A DNA stretch of 28,329 nucleotides from RGIG4097 sp964550635 (lineage in GTDB: Bacteria > Bacillota > Clostridia > Christensenellales > CAG-917). Positions 22,136 to 28,329 of the stretch are shown in pieces. Position 1 is the stretch's first letter. Each line of letters begins with the position of its first letter. Under the pieces are notes generated by a model that was not told the DNA's origin, made no database searches, and saw nothing but the letters and a program-made list of their open reading frames with translations. The stretch lies in contig CAZJZV010000018.1 of NCBI GenBank assembly GCA_964550635.1, positions 1 to 28,329 of the forward strand, written 5' to 3'. Both the position numbers and the translations under genes were made by a program.

Positions 22136-22164
22136 AATATAAACGATATAAATCCGTTTGTCAA
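22136..22164 (-). promoter_or_regulatory. Sigma-A promoter of perR-rubrerythrin
   Basis: On the minus strand TTGACA (22164-22159), 17 bases, TATATT (22141-22136). The -35 is perfect and the -10 matches five of six. Confidence 0.82.
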
Positions 22165-22208
22165 CGGTTTTTTGAAAATTTCCCAAAAATTTTTCGGCGG
22201 ATATGGTA

Positions 22209-22237
22209 TTGCACTGCTTTTCCCTATATGTTATACT
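22209..22237 (+). promoter_or_regulatory. Candidate promoter of the FETNSSSTH/radical SAM cassette
   Basis: TTGCAC (22209-22214), 17 bases, TATACT (22232-22237). The -35 is weak, the -10 good. An AAAGGAG ribosome site follows at 22276-22282. Confidence 0.5.
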
Positions 22238-22288
22238 TATATAAATCTCACGTAGGGGTGCGCACGTATCGCATTAAAGGAGTCAGTC

Positions 22289-22792
22289 ATGAAAAGAGTA
22301 ATCAGACGCGGTGTTTTTGAAACGAATAGTTCGAGCACGCACGCAGTATCTATCGTAACAAACGGCGGTCCCACCGACAAAGAAGGTATGAAAGTCGACA
22401 CCGCATACAAGAAAATGATTTTGTATTGGGATTTTGCCTGCACCGAATCCTTGTTTGTGAGAAAAGGTCGCTTGCAAAAACTCGAATGGATGAGAAATAT
22501 CCTTCTCGAAGAGTGTGCGAAAGTCGAATCCTTCGATATGGAAGGCGCGCTTGCCCTTATGAAACGCACCGAGCTCAATCCCCATCCGCACTATTGTTGC
22601 ATGCAATTCTTCTGCGACTCCGACTTGACTGGGGACTGCTACTGCGGTATGAGCGTGAACAAAATCTATAGAGAATGCGGAGCGGGATGGCTTGTCGATA
22701 GCGACGAAAACGAATATAGGGAATTTGTGAAAAAACTGCTCTCGCCCGAAGTCTACTTCATTTTGAACGAGAGTTACGGTTGGGAAGATTGA
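22289..22792 (+). CDS. Cys-rich protein with N-terminal FETNSSSTH motif, unknown function
   Basis: A 167-residue cytoplasmic protein without signal or membrane segments. It begins MKRVIRRGVFETNSSSTHAV. The RRGVFETNSSSTH start is one I recall from uncharacterised proteins of Firmicutes and their phages, so it is a conserved motif and not local coincidence. The middle part is cysteine-rich: HYCCMQFFCDSD and GDCYCGMS (about 101-128), plus single Cys near 50, 76 and 136, eight in all, which suggests a metal or disulfide site. AAAGGAG fixes the start. The radical SAM gene begins three bases after its stop, so the two are co-translated and probably act together. Possible roles: substrate, partner or scaffold of the radical SAM enzyme. 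None is proven. Confidence 0.85.
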   Translation: MKRVIRRGVFETNSSSTHAVSIVTNGGPTDKEGMKVDTAYKKMILYWDFACTESLFVRKGRLQKLEWMRNILLEECAKVESFDMEGALALMKRTELNPHPHYCCMQFFCDSDLTGDCYCGMSVNKIYRECGAGWLVDSDENEYREFVKKLLSPEVYFILNESYGWED

Positions 22793-22795
22793 CGA

Positions 22796-23707
22796 ATGCC
22801 CGAACTCCTGCACGAATACCGCAACGGTAATTATAACGTCCGAATTTTCTCGGACGGCACGAAAGAACTCTTCACCGAAGACGACGATTTTCGCGCGGAG
22901 TTTCCCGACAGTATAGATCTCAAAATCACCAACGCTTGCGATCTCGGTTGTCCTATGTGTCACGAGTCGTCCGTCCCGAACGGCAAGCATGCGGATTTGT
23001 CATCGGATACGTTTTTGGACGCCCTTCACCCCGGCACCGAACTCGCGATAGGTGGCGGAAATCCCTTGTTTCATCCCGACCTTATTCATTTTTTGCGCAG
23101 GATGAAAGAGCAGGGAGTCGTCGCGAATATGACGATAAACGAAAGACATCTGCACTCTATGCGCGACAAAGTGGACGAGATTTTGAGCGAAAAACTCATC
23201 TACGGGCTTGGAATTTCCCTGTCCGTCTATCAGGACGAAACCTTTGAGTTTGCAAAGTCGTATCCGCATTCCGTACTCCACGCAATAGCGGGTGTAGCGA
23301 ATTTGGACGAATTGCTGAAAAGGGGAGATATAGCTTTGAAACTTCTCGTGCTCGGCTACAAACGTCACGGCAGGGGAGAAGACTTTTTCGACGAAAGCAT
23401 TCAAAACAAAATAGCCGAATTTGCCACCGCATTGCCGATGATTTTCAAGAAGTACGGAGTGGTGTCTTTCGACAATCTTGCGCTCGACCAACTCGACGTG
23501 AAAAGCAAAGTCCCACCGCAAGTTTTTGAAGAGAGTTTTATGGGCGCGGACGGCGGCGGAAATCTCTACGTCGACCTTGTCCGTCGTGAATTTTCCATAT
23601 CGTCATCATCCGACGACAGATACCCCATGCTCCCCACCGCCGAAAGAATGCTCGACTTCATCCACTACCGCTACCACTCCCACTCCTGCTGCGCACCAAA
23701 ACCCTGA
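22796..23707 (+). CDS. Radical SAM protein
   Basis: A 303-residue radical S-adenosylmethionine protein. The cluster motif is CX3CX2C in ITNACDLGCPMCHESS (about residues 48-56), followed by the glycine-rich AIGGGNPLFHPDL that stands for the usual GGEP motif and binds SAM. The core barrel runs to about residue 230. The C-terminus lacks a SPASM cysteine cluster but ends in an unusual HYRYHSHSCCAPKP with paired cysteines. Reaction unknown. Three bases separate it from the FETNSSSTH gene, so modification of that protein, or of a shared substrate, is a natural hypothesis. The family is firm from the motif; subfamily not recognised. Confidence 0.9.
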   Translation: MPELLHEYRNGNYNVRIFSDGTKELFTEDDDFRAEFPDSIDLKITNACDLGCPMCHESSVPNGKHADLSSDTFLDALHPGTELAIGGGNPLFHPDLIHFLRRMKEQGVVANMTINERHLHSMRDKVDEILSEKLIYGLGISLSVYQDETFEFAKSYPHSVLHAIAGVANLDELLKRGDIALKLLVLGYKRHGRGEDFFDESIQNKIAEFATALPMIFKKYGVVSFDNLALDQLDVKSKVPPQVFEESFMGADGGGNLYVDLVRREFSISSSSDDRYPMLPTAERMLDFIHYRYHSHSCCAPKP

Positions 23708-23752
23708 ATTCAGCTGCTCGTTTTTTATTTTCACAAAACACATATCGCCAGC

Positions 23753-23914
23753 AACAAAAAACAAAAAATAATACCAAAAACAATACCAATTTCAAAAAAT
23801 ACCCCAAAGTTTTCAGACCGACAAAATCTTGAGAACCCCTGTTTTTTAGCAAAAAAATTTTAAAAAAGCCACAATTTAGCGAAAAAATTGTGAAAAATAC
23901 CGCTTTTTAGAGAA
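23753..23914. repeat. A-rich stretch with imperfect ~30-nt tandem units
   Basis: After the radical SAM stop, 23708-23914 is A/T-rich and has no gene. AATACCAA occurs twice near 23770-23792. From 23845 three units of 30-31 bases begin TTTAG (23845, 23875, 23906), each followed by a run of A, and the last runs into the terminator. One hairpin CACAATTT/AAATTGTG lies at about 23870-23892. Any role, perhaps in mRNA 3' ends, is open. Confidence 0.5.
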
Positions 23915-23939
23915 AAAACCGCGAAAAACTCGCGGTTTT
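23915..23939. terminator. Bidirectional terminator between the radical SAM gene and tRNA-Arg
   Basis: AAAACCGCGA (23915-23924) pairs with TCGCGGTTTT (23930-23939). A- and T-runs on both sides let it end the convergent tRNA transcript, whose 3' end is six bases away, and transcripts from the radical SAM side. Confidence 0.85.
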
Positions 23940-23945
23940 ATAACA

Positions 23946-24020
23946 TGGCGTCCCTAAGAGGAATCGAACCTCTAACTAGCCCTTAGGAGGGGCTTGTTAT
24001 ATCCGTTTAACTATAGAGAC
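23946..24020 (-). tRNA. tRNA-Arg (anticodon CCT)
   Basis: The full cloverleaf can be drawn on the minus strand: acceptor GTCTCTA/TAGGGAC with one G-U pair, D-stem GTTA/TAAC, anticodon stem AGCCC/GGGCT with loop CTCCTAA giving anticodon CCT (positions 23987-23985), and T-arm AGAGG-TTCGATT-CCTCT. The 3' CCA is encoded (23948-23946). It reads AGG codons, a minor arginine codon class. Confidence 0.96.
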
Positions 24021-24033
24021 GTGCGATACATAG

Positions 24034-24062
24034 ATTTTGCATTCAAATCGGATATTTGTCAA
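24034..24062 (-). promoter_or_regulatory. Sigma-A promoter of tRNA-Arg
   Basis: On the minus strand TTGACA (24062-24057), 17 bases, CAAAAT (24039-24034). The expected start lies a few bases before the mature tRNA 5' end, typical of tRNA genes. Confidence 0.7.
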
Positions 24063-24254
24063 ACGATTAGCGGTGATTGGGGTACAAAAAGAAAACCACT
24101 CTTGGGGACGGTTCGAGAAATAGTCGACTATTATTTCTCGCGTGTTCGCGGCTCAGCCCAACACGGTTGCTCGGCAACTAGATTAAAGTCGTCGAAATTA
24201 TTGTAGTTGGCAAATGGAAGAACGTCAACGGTGAAATCAAAGGGGCAAACGGCG
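24063..24254. other. Gene-free stretch with several hairpins
   Basis: Seen here: CGAGAAAT/ATTTCTCG around the palindrome AATAGTCGACTATT (24113-24141), GTGTT/AACAC (about 24142-24164) and GTTGC-TCG-GCAAC (24166-24178). From 24187 to 24288 a frame without start codon reads protein-like (IKVVEIIVVGKWKN, then NGEIKGANGVDF) and runs over the promoter of the next gene; it may be a relic or chance. No known RNA family recognised. Confidence 0.35.
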
Positions 24255-24282
24255 TTGATTTTTCGCGGGGGCATGCTATAAT
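24255..24282 (+). promoter_or_regulatory. Sigma-A promoter of the deaminase gene
   Basis: TTGATT (24255-24260), 16 bases, TATAAT (24277-24282). The -10 is perfect. A GAAGGAG ribosome site follows. Confidence 0.75.
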
Positions 24283-24314
24283 GAGTTAAACTATAAAAAG
24301 ATGAAGGAGCGGAT

Positions 24315-24779
24315 ATGGGATACGTAGACGATGAAAAATTTATGAGTAGGGCGATTGAATTGTCGAAAGCGGCGGTGGCGCACGGAAACGAGCCGTTTGG
24401 AGCGGTGCTTGTCAAGGATGGGAAAATCGTGTTCGAGAATGAAAATCAGATATACACAAAACACGATTCGACTTTTCACGCAGAGATGGGACTTATCCGC
24501 AGATTTTGCGCGGAAACCGAAATTGCGGACTTGTCCGGCTATACGTTATATTCGAGTTGCGAGCCGTGTTATATGTGCTCGGGCGGAATGGTATGGGCGA
24601 AACTCGGCAGACTAGTGTACGGCGCAAGCGATATAGACCTTGGGAATATCCTTGGCGGTGGCGGTACGGAATGTAGTCGTATCGTATTTGAAAACTCAAA
24701 GGCGAAAATCGAAGTCACGGCGGGCGTACTACGCGACGAAGCGATAGCGGTGCTTGCGGATTATTTTTCGAAAAACTGA
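24315..24779 (+). CDS. Nucleoside/nucleobase deaminase, CMP/dCMP-deaminase zinc fold
   Basis: A soluble zinc hydrolase that deaminates a base or nucleoside. The 154-residue product has the zinc site H55-A-E57 (HDSTFHAEM) and C85-x2-C88 in SSCEPCYMCSGGMVWAK, with E57 as proton shuttle. The protein resembles guanine deaminase (GuaD-type) and other free nucleobase deaminases more than TadA: the stretch YTKHDSTFHAE parallels YTKHDPTAHAE-type guanine deaminases, while the tRNA-binding residues of TadA are not evident. Substrate therefore uncertain (guanine most likely, cytosine possible). GAAGGAG fixes the start. It is a single-gene unit; no clear terminator follows. Confidence 0.85.
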   Translation: MGYVDDEKFMSRAIELSKAAVAHGNEPFGAVLVKDGKIVFENENQIYTKHDSTFHAEMGLIRRFCAETEIADLSGYTLYSSCEPCYMCSGGMVWAKLGRLVYGASDIDLGNILGGGGTECSRIVFENSKAKIEVTAGVLRDEAIAVLADYFSKN

Positions 24780-24813
24780 CCGCAACAAAAATCTATCGAC
24801 AAACAACCCGCTA

Positions 24814-24841
24814 TTGAATTTTCTCGCGCGCGCGATATAAT
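24814..24841 (+). promoter_or_regulatory. Sigma-A promoter of the miniature transcription unit
   Basis: TTGAAT (24814-24819), 16 bases including an alternating CG tract, TATAAT (24836-24841). The perfect -10 and normal spacing make it credible. Confidence 0.7.
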
Positions 24842-24889
24842 GCATTTAACAGGGGAAACCAATATAACAATATAAATAAGGAGTGGATT

Positions 24890-24955
24890 ATGGCAACGTT
24901 TAAGTATGAAAACGGCAATCTCGAAAGGATATATGAAAGACGTGCTTTAGGATGA
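24890..24955 (+). CDS. Possible 21-residue peptide in its own transcription unit
   Basis: The frame encodes MATFKYENGNLERIYERRAL plus a final G, a charged soluble peptide. It has AAGGAG six bases before the ATG, a good promoter about 50 bases upstream and an intrinsic terminator 42 bases downstream, so the unit is complete though tiny. The stop codon falls in the loop of a hairpin TTTAGG (24946-24951) / CCTAAA (24961-24966). It could be a true small protein, a leader peptide, the coding part of a small regulatory RNA, or the start of a decayed gene; the sequence after the stop shows no continuation in other frames that I recognise. Confidence 0.45.
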   Translation: MATFKYENGNLERIYERRALG

Positions 24956-24997
24956 TATAACCTAAAACGATAGTTTATTCAGTCAATTTGACATCAT

Positions 24998-25031
24998 AAA
25001 ACGCCGTTTGTGAAAAAAGCACGGCGTTTTT
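24998..25031 (+). terminator. Intrinsic terminator of the miniature unit
   Basis: AAAACGCCGT (24998-25007) pairs with ACGGCGTTTT (25021-25030), loop of 13 bases, then T. Between this and 25131 there is T-rich DNA with no gene. Confidence 0.85.
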
Positions 25032-25131
25032 GTTTTGTCGTTTTTTTTGTCGAAAAGGGCGGGGGTTTCGTTGCAGTAGTCGTCGTTTTCAATTTCGATA
25101 AAATTGTCCGCCTATGCTTTTCATTTTGTTG

Positions 25132-25160
25132 TTGAAAATATTTTACTTTTGTTATATAAT
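25132..25160 (+). promoter_or_regulatory. Sigma-A promoter of the FAD oxidoreductase operon
   Basis: TTGAAA (25132-25137), 17 bases, TATAAT (25155-25160). Near-consensus, in agreement with the apparently strong codon bias of the two genes. Confidence 0.85.
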
Positions 25161-25165
25161 AACAA
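25149..25165. promoter_or_regulatory. Candidate operator over the -10 box
   Basis: TTGTTA-TATAA-TAACAA is a perfect inverted repeat that covers the -10 element; a further TAACAA stands at 25172-25177. The size and place fit a dimeric repressor of TetR or MarR type, but no regulator gene is adjacent. Confidence 0.45.
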
Positions 25166-25211
25166 ATTAGATAACAATATTAGACGATTTTTCGTCGGCA
25201 AGGAGAAATTT

Positions 25212-26741
25212 ATGAACAAACAATACGACGTTGTCGTCGTCGGCGCAGGAAACGGCGGTCTTGCTGCGGCGGCTATCACGGCACAAGCGGGCTACAAAAC
25301 GTTGTTGCTCGAGAAGCACAACATCCCCGGTGGAAGTGCATCGTCTTTCAGGCGCGGTCGCTTTGAATTCGAACCTTCCCTTCACGAACTTTGCGCAATG
25401 GGCACGAAGGAAAATCCTGCGGACACCTACAAAATCTTCCAAAGAATAGGTGCAGATATCGAATTCCGCTCTGACGACAAGACCTTCCGCACCATCTGCA
25501 AAGACGAGAAAGACGGATACGACGTGGTCATGCGCGCAGGTGAACAAAACTTCATCGCGGACCTTGAGAAAGCAGTCCCCGGATGCAGAGATTCCGTTCA
25601 AGCTTGGTTTGACCTCGAAAAAGGCGACCAACGCGCTCTCGACTATATCACCTTGAAGAACAACAAGCCTAGTGCTCTCGTGATGATTTTGAAGTACGCA
25701 AACTTCCTTCGCGACGCTTCTCACTCTATGGAAGAAGTCGAAGAAGCACTCGGAATGCCCGTGAAAGCGCGCAATATTCTCAACACTTATTGGGGTTATC
25801 TCGGCGTGCCTACCGACGAACTCAACGCGTTCCACTATATGACCATGGTTGCCTCTTACGTTAGAGACGGCGCGGTCATGCCTTACAAACGCTCCCACGC
25901 ACTCAGCCTTGCATTTGAAAAGGCGATCCTTGACAATGGCGGAGATATTTGGTTCAATAGCGAAGTCACCGAATTCCTTTACGACGATAAGGGCGCGTGC
26001 AACGGCGTCGCAATCAAATCCGGCGAAAAGATTTACGCAAAAGAAGTCATTTCCAATATCATTCCTCACAGCGTGTACTCCATGTCCGACGCGAAGAATA
26101 TTCCCGAAAAAGAACTCAAACTCGCAAATAGCAGAAGTTTCGGTATGTCTTTCGTCACCATCTATCTCGGACTCGATTGCACTAAAGAAGAACTCGGCGT
26201 CACCGACTACACGGTGTTCGTATCATCCCACGCAAACGCGCGTGATTGCTACAATCACCGCACCGACGGCGATTACTACGTCGTCAACTGCCTGAACGAA
26301 GTCATCCCCGACGCGTCTCCCGAAGGCACTTCGATGCTCTTCTTCACCGCGTTCATGAGAAACGAAGACTTCCCCACCGACCTCACTCCCGCAGGCTACA
26401 AGAAGTGGAAAAACGAAGTCGCAAAGAAATATATCGAGGACTATGAGAAAACTATGGGTATGGATATTATGTCCCATATCGAAGAAATCGAAGTCGCAAC
26501 CCCCGTCACCTTTGCAAGATACCTCGGCACCCCCACCGGCGAAGTTTACGGCTACGTCACTTCGGGATTGGATAACATCCTTGCGCGTATCCAAGCAAAC
26601 CCCACCGACTACACCGTCAAAGGTCTTACCTACTGCGGTGGACACGGTATGCGCGGCGACGGATATAGCTGTGCGTATATGACCGGTCAAATCGCGGCGG
26701 ACGCTGTCATTGCAAAACTCAAAGGAGGAAAGAAAAAATGA
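25212..26741 (+). CDS. FAD-dependent oxidoreductase, phytoene desaturase/retinol saturase (CrtI) family
   Basis: A 509-residue soluble flavoenzyme. The N-terminus YDVVVVGAGNGGLAAAAI has the GxGxxG dinucleotide site (G11, G13, G16), with the acidic LLLEKHNIPGGSASSF that follows in CrtI-like enzymes (about 31-46). The C-terminal FAD-binding block is LTYCGGHGMRGDGYSCAYMTG (core GGHGMRGDG near 476-484). Family members desaturate or saturate carbon-carbon bonds of carotenoids, retinol or lipids. AAGGAG six bases before the ATG fixes the start. It overlaps the reductase gene by four bases (ATGA), so the reductase is its likely electron donor. In an anaerobe a reductive (saturase) role is more plausible than oxygen-linked desaturation; the substrate is unknown. 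Many C-ended codons suggest strong expression. Confidence 0.85.
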   Translation: MNKQYDVVVVGAGNGGLAAAAITAQAGYKTLLLEKHNIPGGSASSFRRGRFEFEPSLHELCAMGTKENPADTYKIFQRIGADIEFRSDDKTFRTICKDEKDGYDVVMRAGEQNFIADLEKAVPGCRDSVQAWFDLEKGDQRALDYITLKNNKPSALVMILKYANFLRDASHSMEEVEEALGMPVKARNILNTYWGYLGVPTDELNAFHYMTMVASYVRDGAVMPYKRSHALSLAFEKAILDNGGDIWFNSEVTEFLYDDKGACNGVAIKSGEKIYAKEVISNIIPHSVYSMSDAKNIPEKELKLANSRSFGMSFVTIYLGLDCTKEELGVTDYTVFVSSHANARDCYNHRTDGDYYVVNCLNEVIPDASPEGTSMLFFTAFMRNEDFPTDLTPAGYKKWKNEVAKKYIEDYEKTMGMDIMSHIEEIEVATPVTFARYLGTPTGEVYGYVTSGLDNILARIQANPTDYTVKGLTYCGGHGMRGDGYSCAYMTGQIAADAVIAKLKGGKKK

Positions 26742-27943
26742 AAAAACCTAACGTGTCATCCTTAAATCCTGCAAAGTTCCTTAAACTCGTACCCAATAGA
26801 GAAGAAATAATCCAACAAGCCCCCGCGACTCCCATTCCCAAACAGGACACTTATCTCGTCAACCAAATCGCAAAGGCATTGCACCCCGACCGTCAATATC
26901 TCATCATCAAGAAGGTCGAAGCATTCTCCAACGACGTCAAGCGTTATACCTTCGTCGCAAACGAAGCAAAAGGCACGAAAGCACTTGCATATTTCAGTGC
27001 AGGTCAATACCTTTCCGTTTCTCTCACCGTCGGCAAAGCGGTCATCACCAGACCTTATTCGATTAGCTCTTGCCCCAAGGATTCCCTTGACGGTTTCTAT
27101 CAACTCACCATCAAGAGAGTGGGCGGCGGTCTTGCCACCAACTACATTCTCGACAATTGGAAAGAAGGGGACGAAGTCGAAGTTTCCGAACCTCTCGGCA
27201 CCTTCAAGTACGAACCTTTGAGAGATGCAAAAACCATCGTCGGTCTTGCAGGCGGAAGCGGTATCACTCCCTTCTTGAGCCTTGCTCGCTCCATCGCAAA
27301 CGGCGACGAAGATGCAAACCTTGTTTTGCTCTACGGCTCTCGCACCAAGGCGGATATTCTCTTCAAGGACGAATTCGACCAAATCGCAAAATCCTGCGAT
27401 AAAGTGCATGTTGTGTACGTATTAAGTGACGAAACCGACGCAAACTGCGAAGTCGGCTTCCTCACCGCAGACCTTATCAAGAAGTACGCTCCCAAGGAAG
27501 AAGACTGCTCCGTGTTTATGTGCGGACCTCAAGCAATGTACAACTTCGCGGACAAGGAAATCGCAAAACTCGGTCTCAGACGTAAGTTCGTCCGCCACGA
27601 ACTCTTCGGCGAATATCACAACCCCGAACGCAATGAAGACTACGTCGCTCCCGCAAGCGAAACTTGCTTCATCACCGTCAAGGCGAGAGATAAAGAATAC
27701 AAAGTCCTTGCGTCCGTCAACGACACCATCCTTGCATCAATCGAGAAAAACGGTATCTCCGCTCCCGCGCGTTGCCGTTCGGGCGAATGCGGCTGGTGCC
27801 ATTCCAAACTCGTGAGCGGCGACGTATACGTCCCTCAATCCGTTGACGGCAGACGTCTCGCAGACTTCGACTACGGCTACATTCATCCTTGCTGCACCTA
27901 TCCTCTCTCCGACGTCGAAATCATCATCTCTCCCGAGAAATAA
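26738..27943 (+). CDS. Ferredoxin-NADP reductase-like protein with C-terminal 2Fe-2S domain
   Basis: A 401-residue electron-transfer protein. An N-terminal extension (about 1-55) has no recognised domain. A ferredoxin-reductase module follows: FAD-binding RPYSISSCP (about 105-113) and the NAD(P) site VGLAGGSGITPFLSLA (about 167-182), with CGPQAMY near 265. The C-terminal plant-type 2Fe-2S ferredoxin has C346, C351, C354 and C385 (CRSGECGWC, then HPCC). Such fusions carry electrons from NAD(P)H through FAD to the iron-sulfur centre and on to a partner oxygenase or reductase, here presumably the coupled FAD enzyme. AAAGGAGG lies nine bases before the ATG inside the upstream gene. A terminator follows 18 bases after the stop. 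Confidence 0.92.
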   Translation: MKKPNVSSLNPAKFLKLVPNREEIIQQAPATPIPKQDTYLVNQIAKALHPDRQYLIIKKVEAFSNDVKRYTFVANEAKGTKALAYFSAGQYLSVSLTVGKAVITRPYSISSCPKDSLDGFYQLTIKRVGGGLATNYILDNWKEGDEVEVSEPLGTFKYEPLRDAKTIVGLAGGSGITPFLSLARSIANGDEDANLVLLYGSRTKADILFKDEFDQIAKSCDKVHVVYVLSDETDANCEVGFLTADLIKKYAPKEEDCSVFMCGPQAMYNFADKEIAKLGLRRKFVRHELFGEYHNPERNEDYVAPASETCFITVKARDKEYKVLASVNDTILASIEKNGISAPARCRSGECGWCHSKLVSGDVYVPQSVDGRRLADFDYGYIHPCCTYPLSDVEIIISPEK

Positions 27944-27961
27944 CCCCCCCCCTCAACACCC

Positions 27962-27990
27962 AAAAAGCCACCCACCGCGGTGGCTTTTTT
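27962..27990 (+). terminator. Intrinsic terminator of the oxidoreductase operon
   Basis: AAAAAGCCACC (27962-27972) pairs with GGTGGCTTTTT (27979-27989), loop CACCGC, then T. Confidence 0.92.
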
Positions 27991-28329
27991 CATATAAAAA
28001 TAAATTGTGCTTTATTTATTAAGAGGAGTTTCGCCGTTGTTTCGTTTTTATCATGGTATAATGATAATAACTACTACTGGTACAAATTATAGTATAATAA
28101 TGGCATTGCATCTGTCTATGGTGCAATGCCTAATACATATTCTGATCAGACTATATTTTATTTGCATAATTTTGCATTGCAAATGGAAAGCACGAGCATT
28201 GCAAAAGCAAAGCAAATGGAATACAAATGCATATGCAAATATAAAACAATAACTACCGAATTATTATAACAATGTTTGCATTAACAATCAATAATAAATA
28301 AAAATTAAAAAATTATTAATAAAAAATCC
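27991..28329. other. AT-rich stretch without a convincing gene
   Basis: Base composition drops sharply to A/T. An inverted repeat GGCATTGCA (28102-28110) / TGCAATGCC (28122-28130) and repeated TTTGCA/TGCAAA words (28160-28240) are visible. An extended -10 (TGG-TATAAT) ends near 28062, so a transcript could start here and run out of the window. Frames present are low-complexity and lack ribosome sites. It may be the edge of an acquired segment or a large intergenic region. Confidence 0.5.

Noticed and set aside
28007..28252. An 81-codon plus-strand frame in the AT-rich end
   Set aside because: Low complexity, no ribosome site, and it spans an inverted repeat.

Overview
The window looks like a chromosomal segment of an anaerobic, endospore-forming Clostridia-type Firmicute. 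Sporulation and germination genes (sleB, ypeB, spoIIR, a sigH-like sigma factor) show the endospore lineage. A reverse rubrerythrin, a PerR/Fur-type repressor, an oxygen-sensitive sulfatase maturase and a second radical SAM enzyme indicate anaerobic life. GC is moderate, and the intergenic DNA and the last 340 bases are AT-rich. A closer placement (for example near Christensenellales) would be a guess.

Layout. 1-5710: the minus-strand germination pair sleB-ypeB, divergent from spoIIR and a small helical protein, then a large transglutaminase-type surface lipoprotein. 5737-7520: mrnC-rlmB-sigH, each overlapping the next. 7521-12974: a plus-strand run of a glycerol-1-phosphate-dehydrogenase-like protein, a HAD-IIA phosphatase, a sodium:solute symporter and an ABC exporter half-transporter. 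13136-17374: a minus-strand operon of a five-TM membrane-anchored Cys-type sulfatase, its radical SAM maturase and a P1 peptidase. 17406-20757: MscS channel, C_GCAxxG_C_C protein, YhbY, a 60-aa charged protein and a Mn-type cation diffusion facilitator. 21097-22164: perR-reverse rubrerythrin operon. 22209-23939: a two-gene cassette of a Cys-rich protein with an N-terminal FETNSSSTH motif and a radical SAM protein. 23946-24062: tRNA-Arg(CCT). 24255-25031: a cytidine/guanine-type deaminase and a tiny stand-alone transcription unit. 25132-27990: a CrtI-like FAD oxidoreductase with its ferredoxin reductase. 27991-28329: AT-rich DNA without a convincing gene.

The most unusual non-coding content is a set of short-hairpin arrays. 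In two convergent gene ends (13021-13165 and 20728-20828), an intrinsic terminator is followed by short hairpins separated by a constant 7-nt linker ATGATAT, with a compensatory base-pair change between the copies. Two further arrays (18300-18475 and 19499-19540) use linkers ATCTCAC or ATAACAC. All linkers fit one 7-nt pattern, so they look like one family of element. The best protein-level candidates for something undescribed are the FETNSSSTH/radical SAM cassette, the LtaS-like topology of a genuine formylglycine sulfatase, and the FAD-enzyme/reductase pair.

Promoters were read by eye as -35/-10 matches. Two of them (mrnC and the sulfatase) leave essentially no 5' leader and no Shine-Dalgarno, suggesting leaderless translation at some genes of this organism. 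No homology search or folding was run; family names come from motif recognition.
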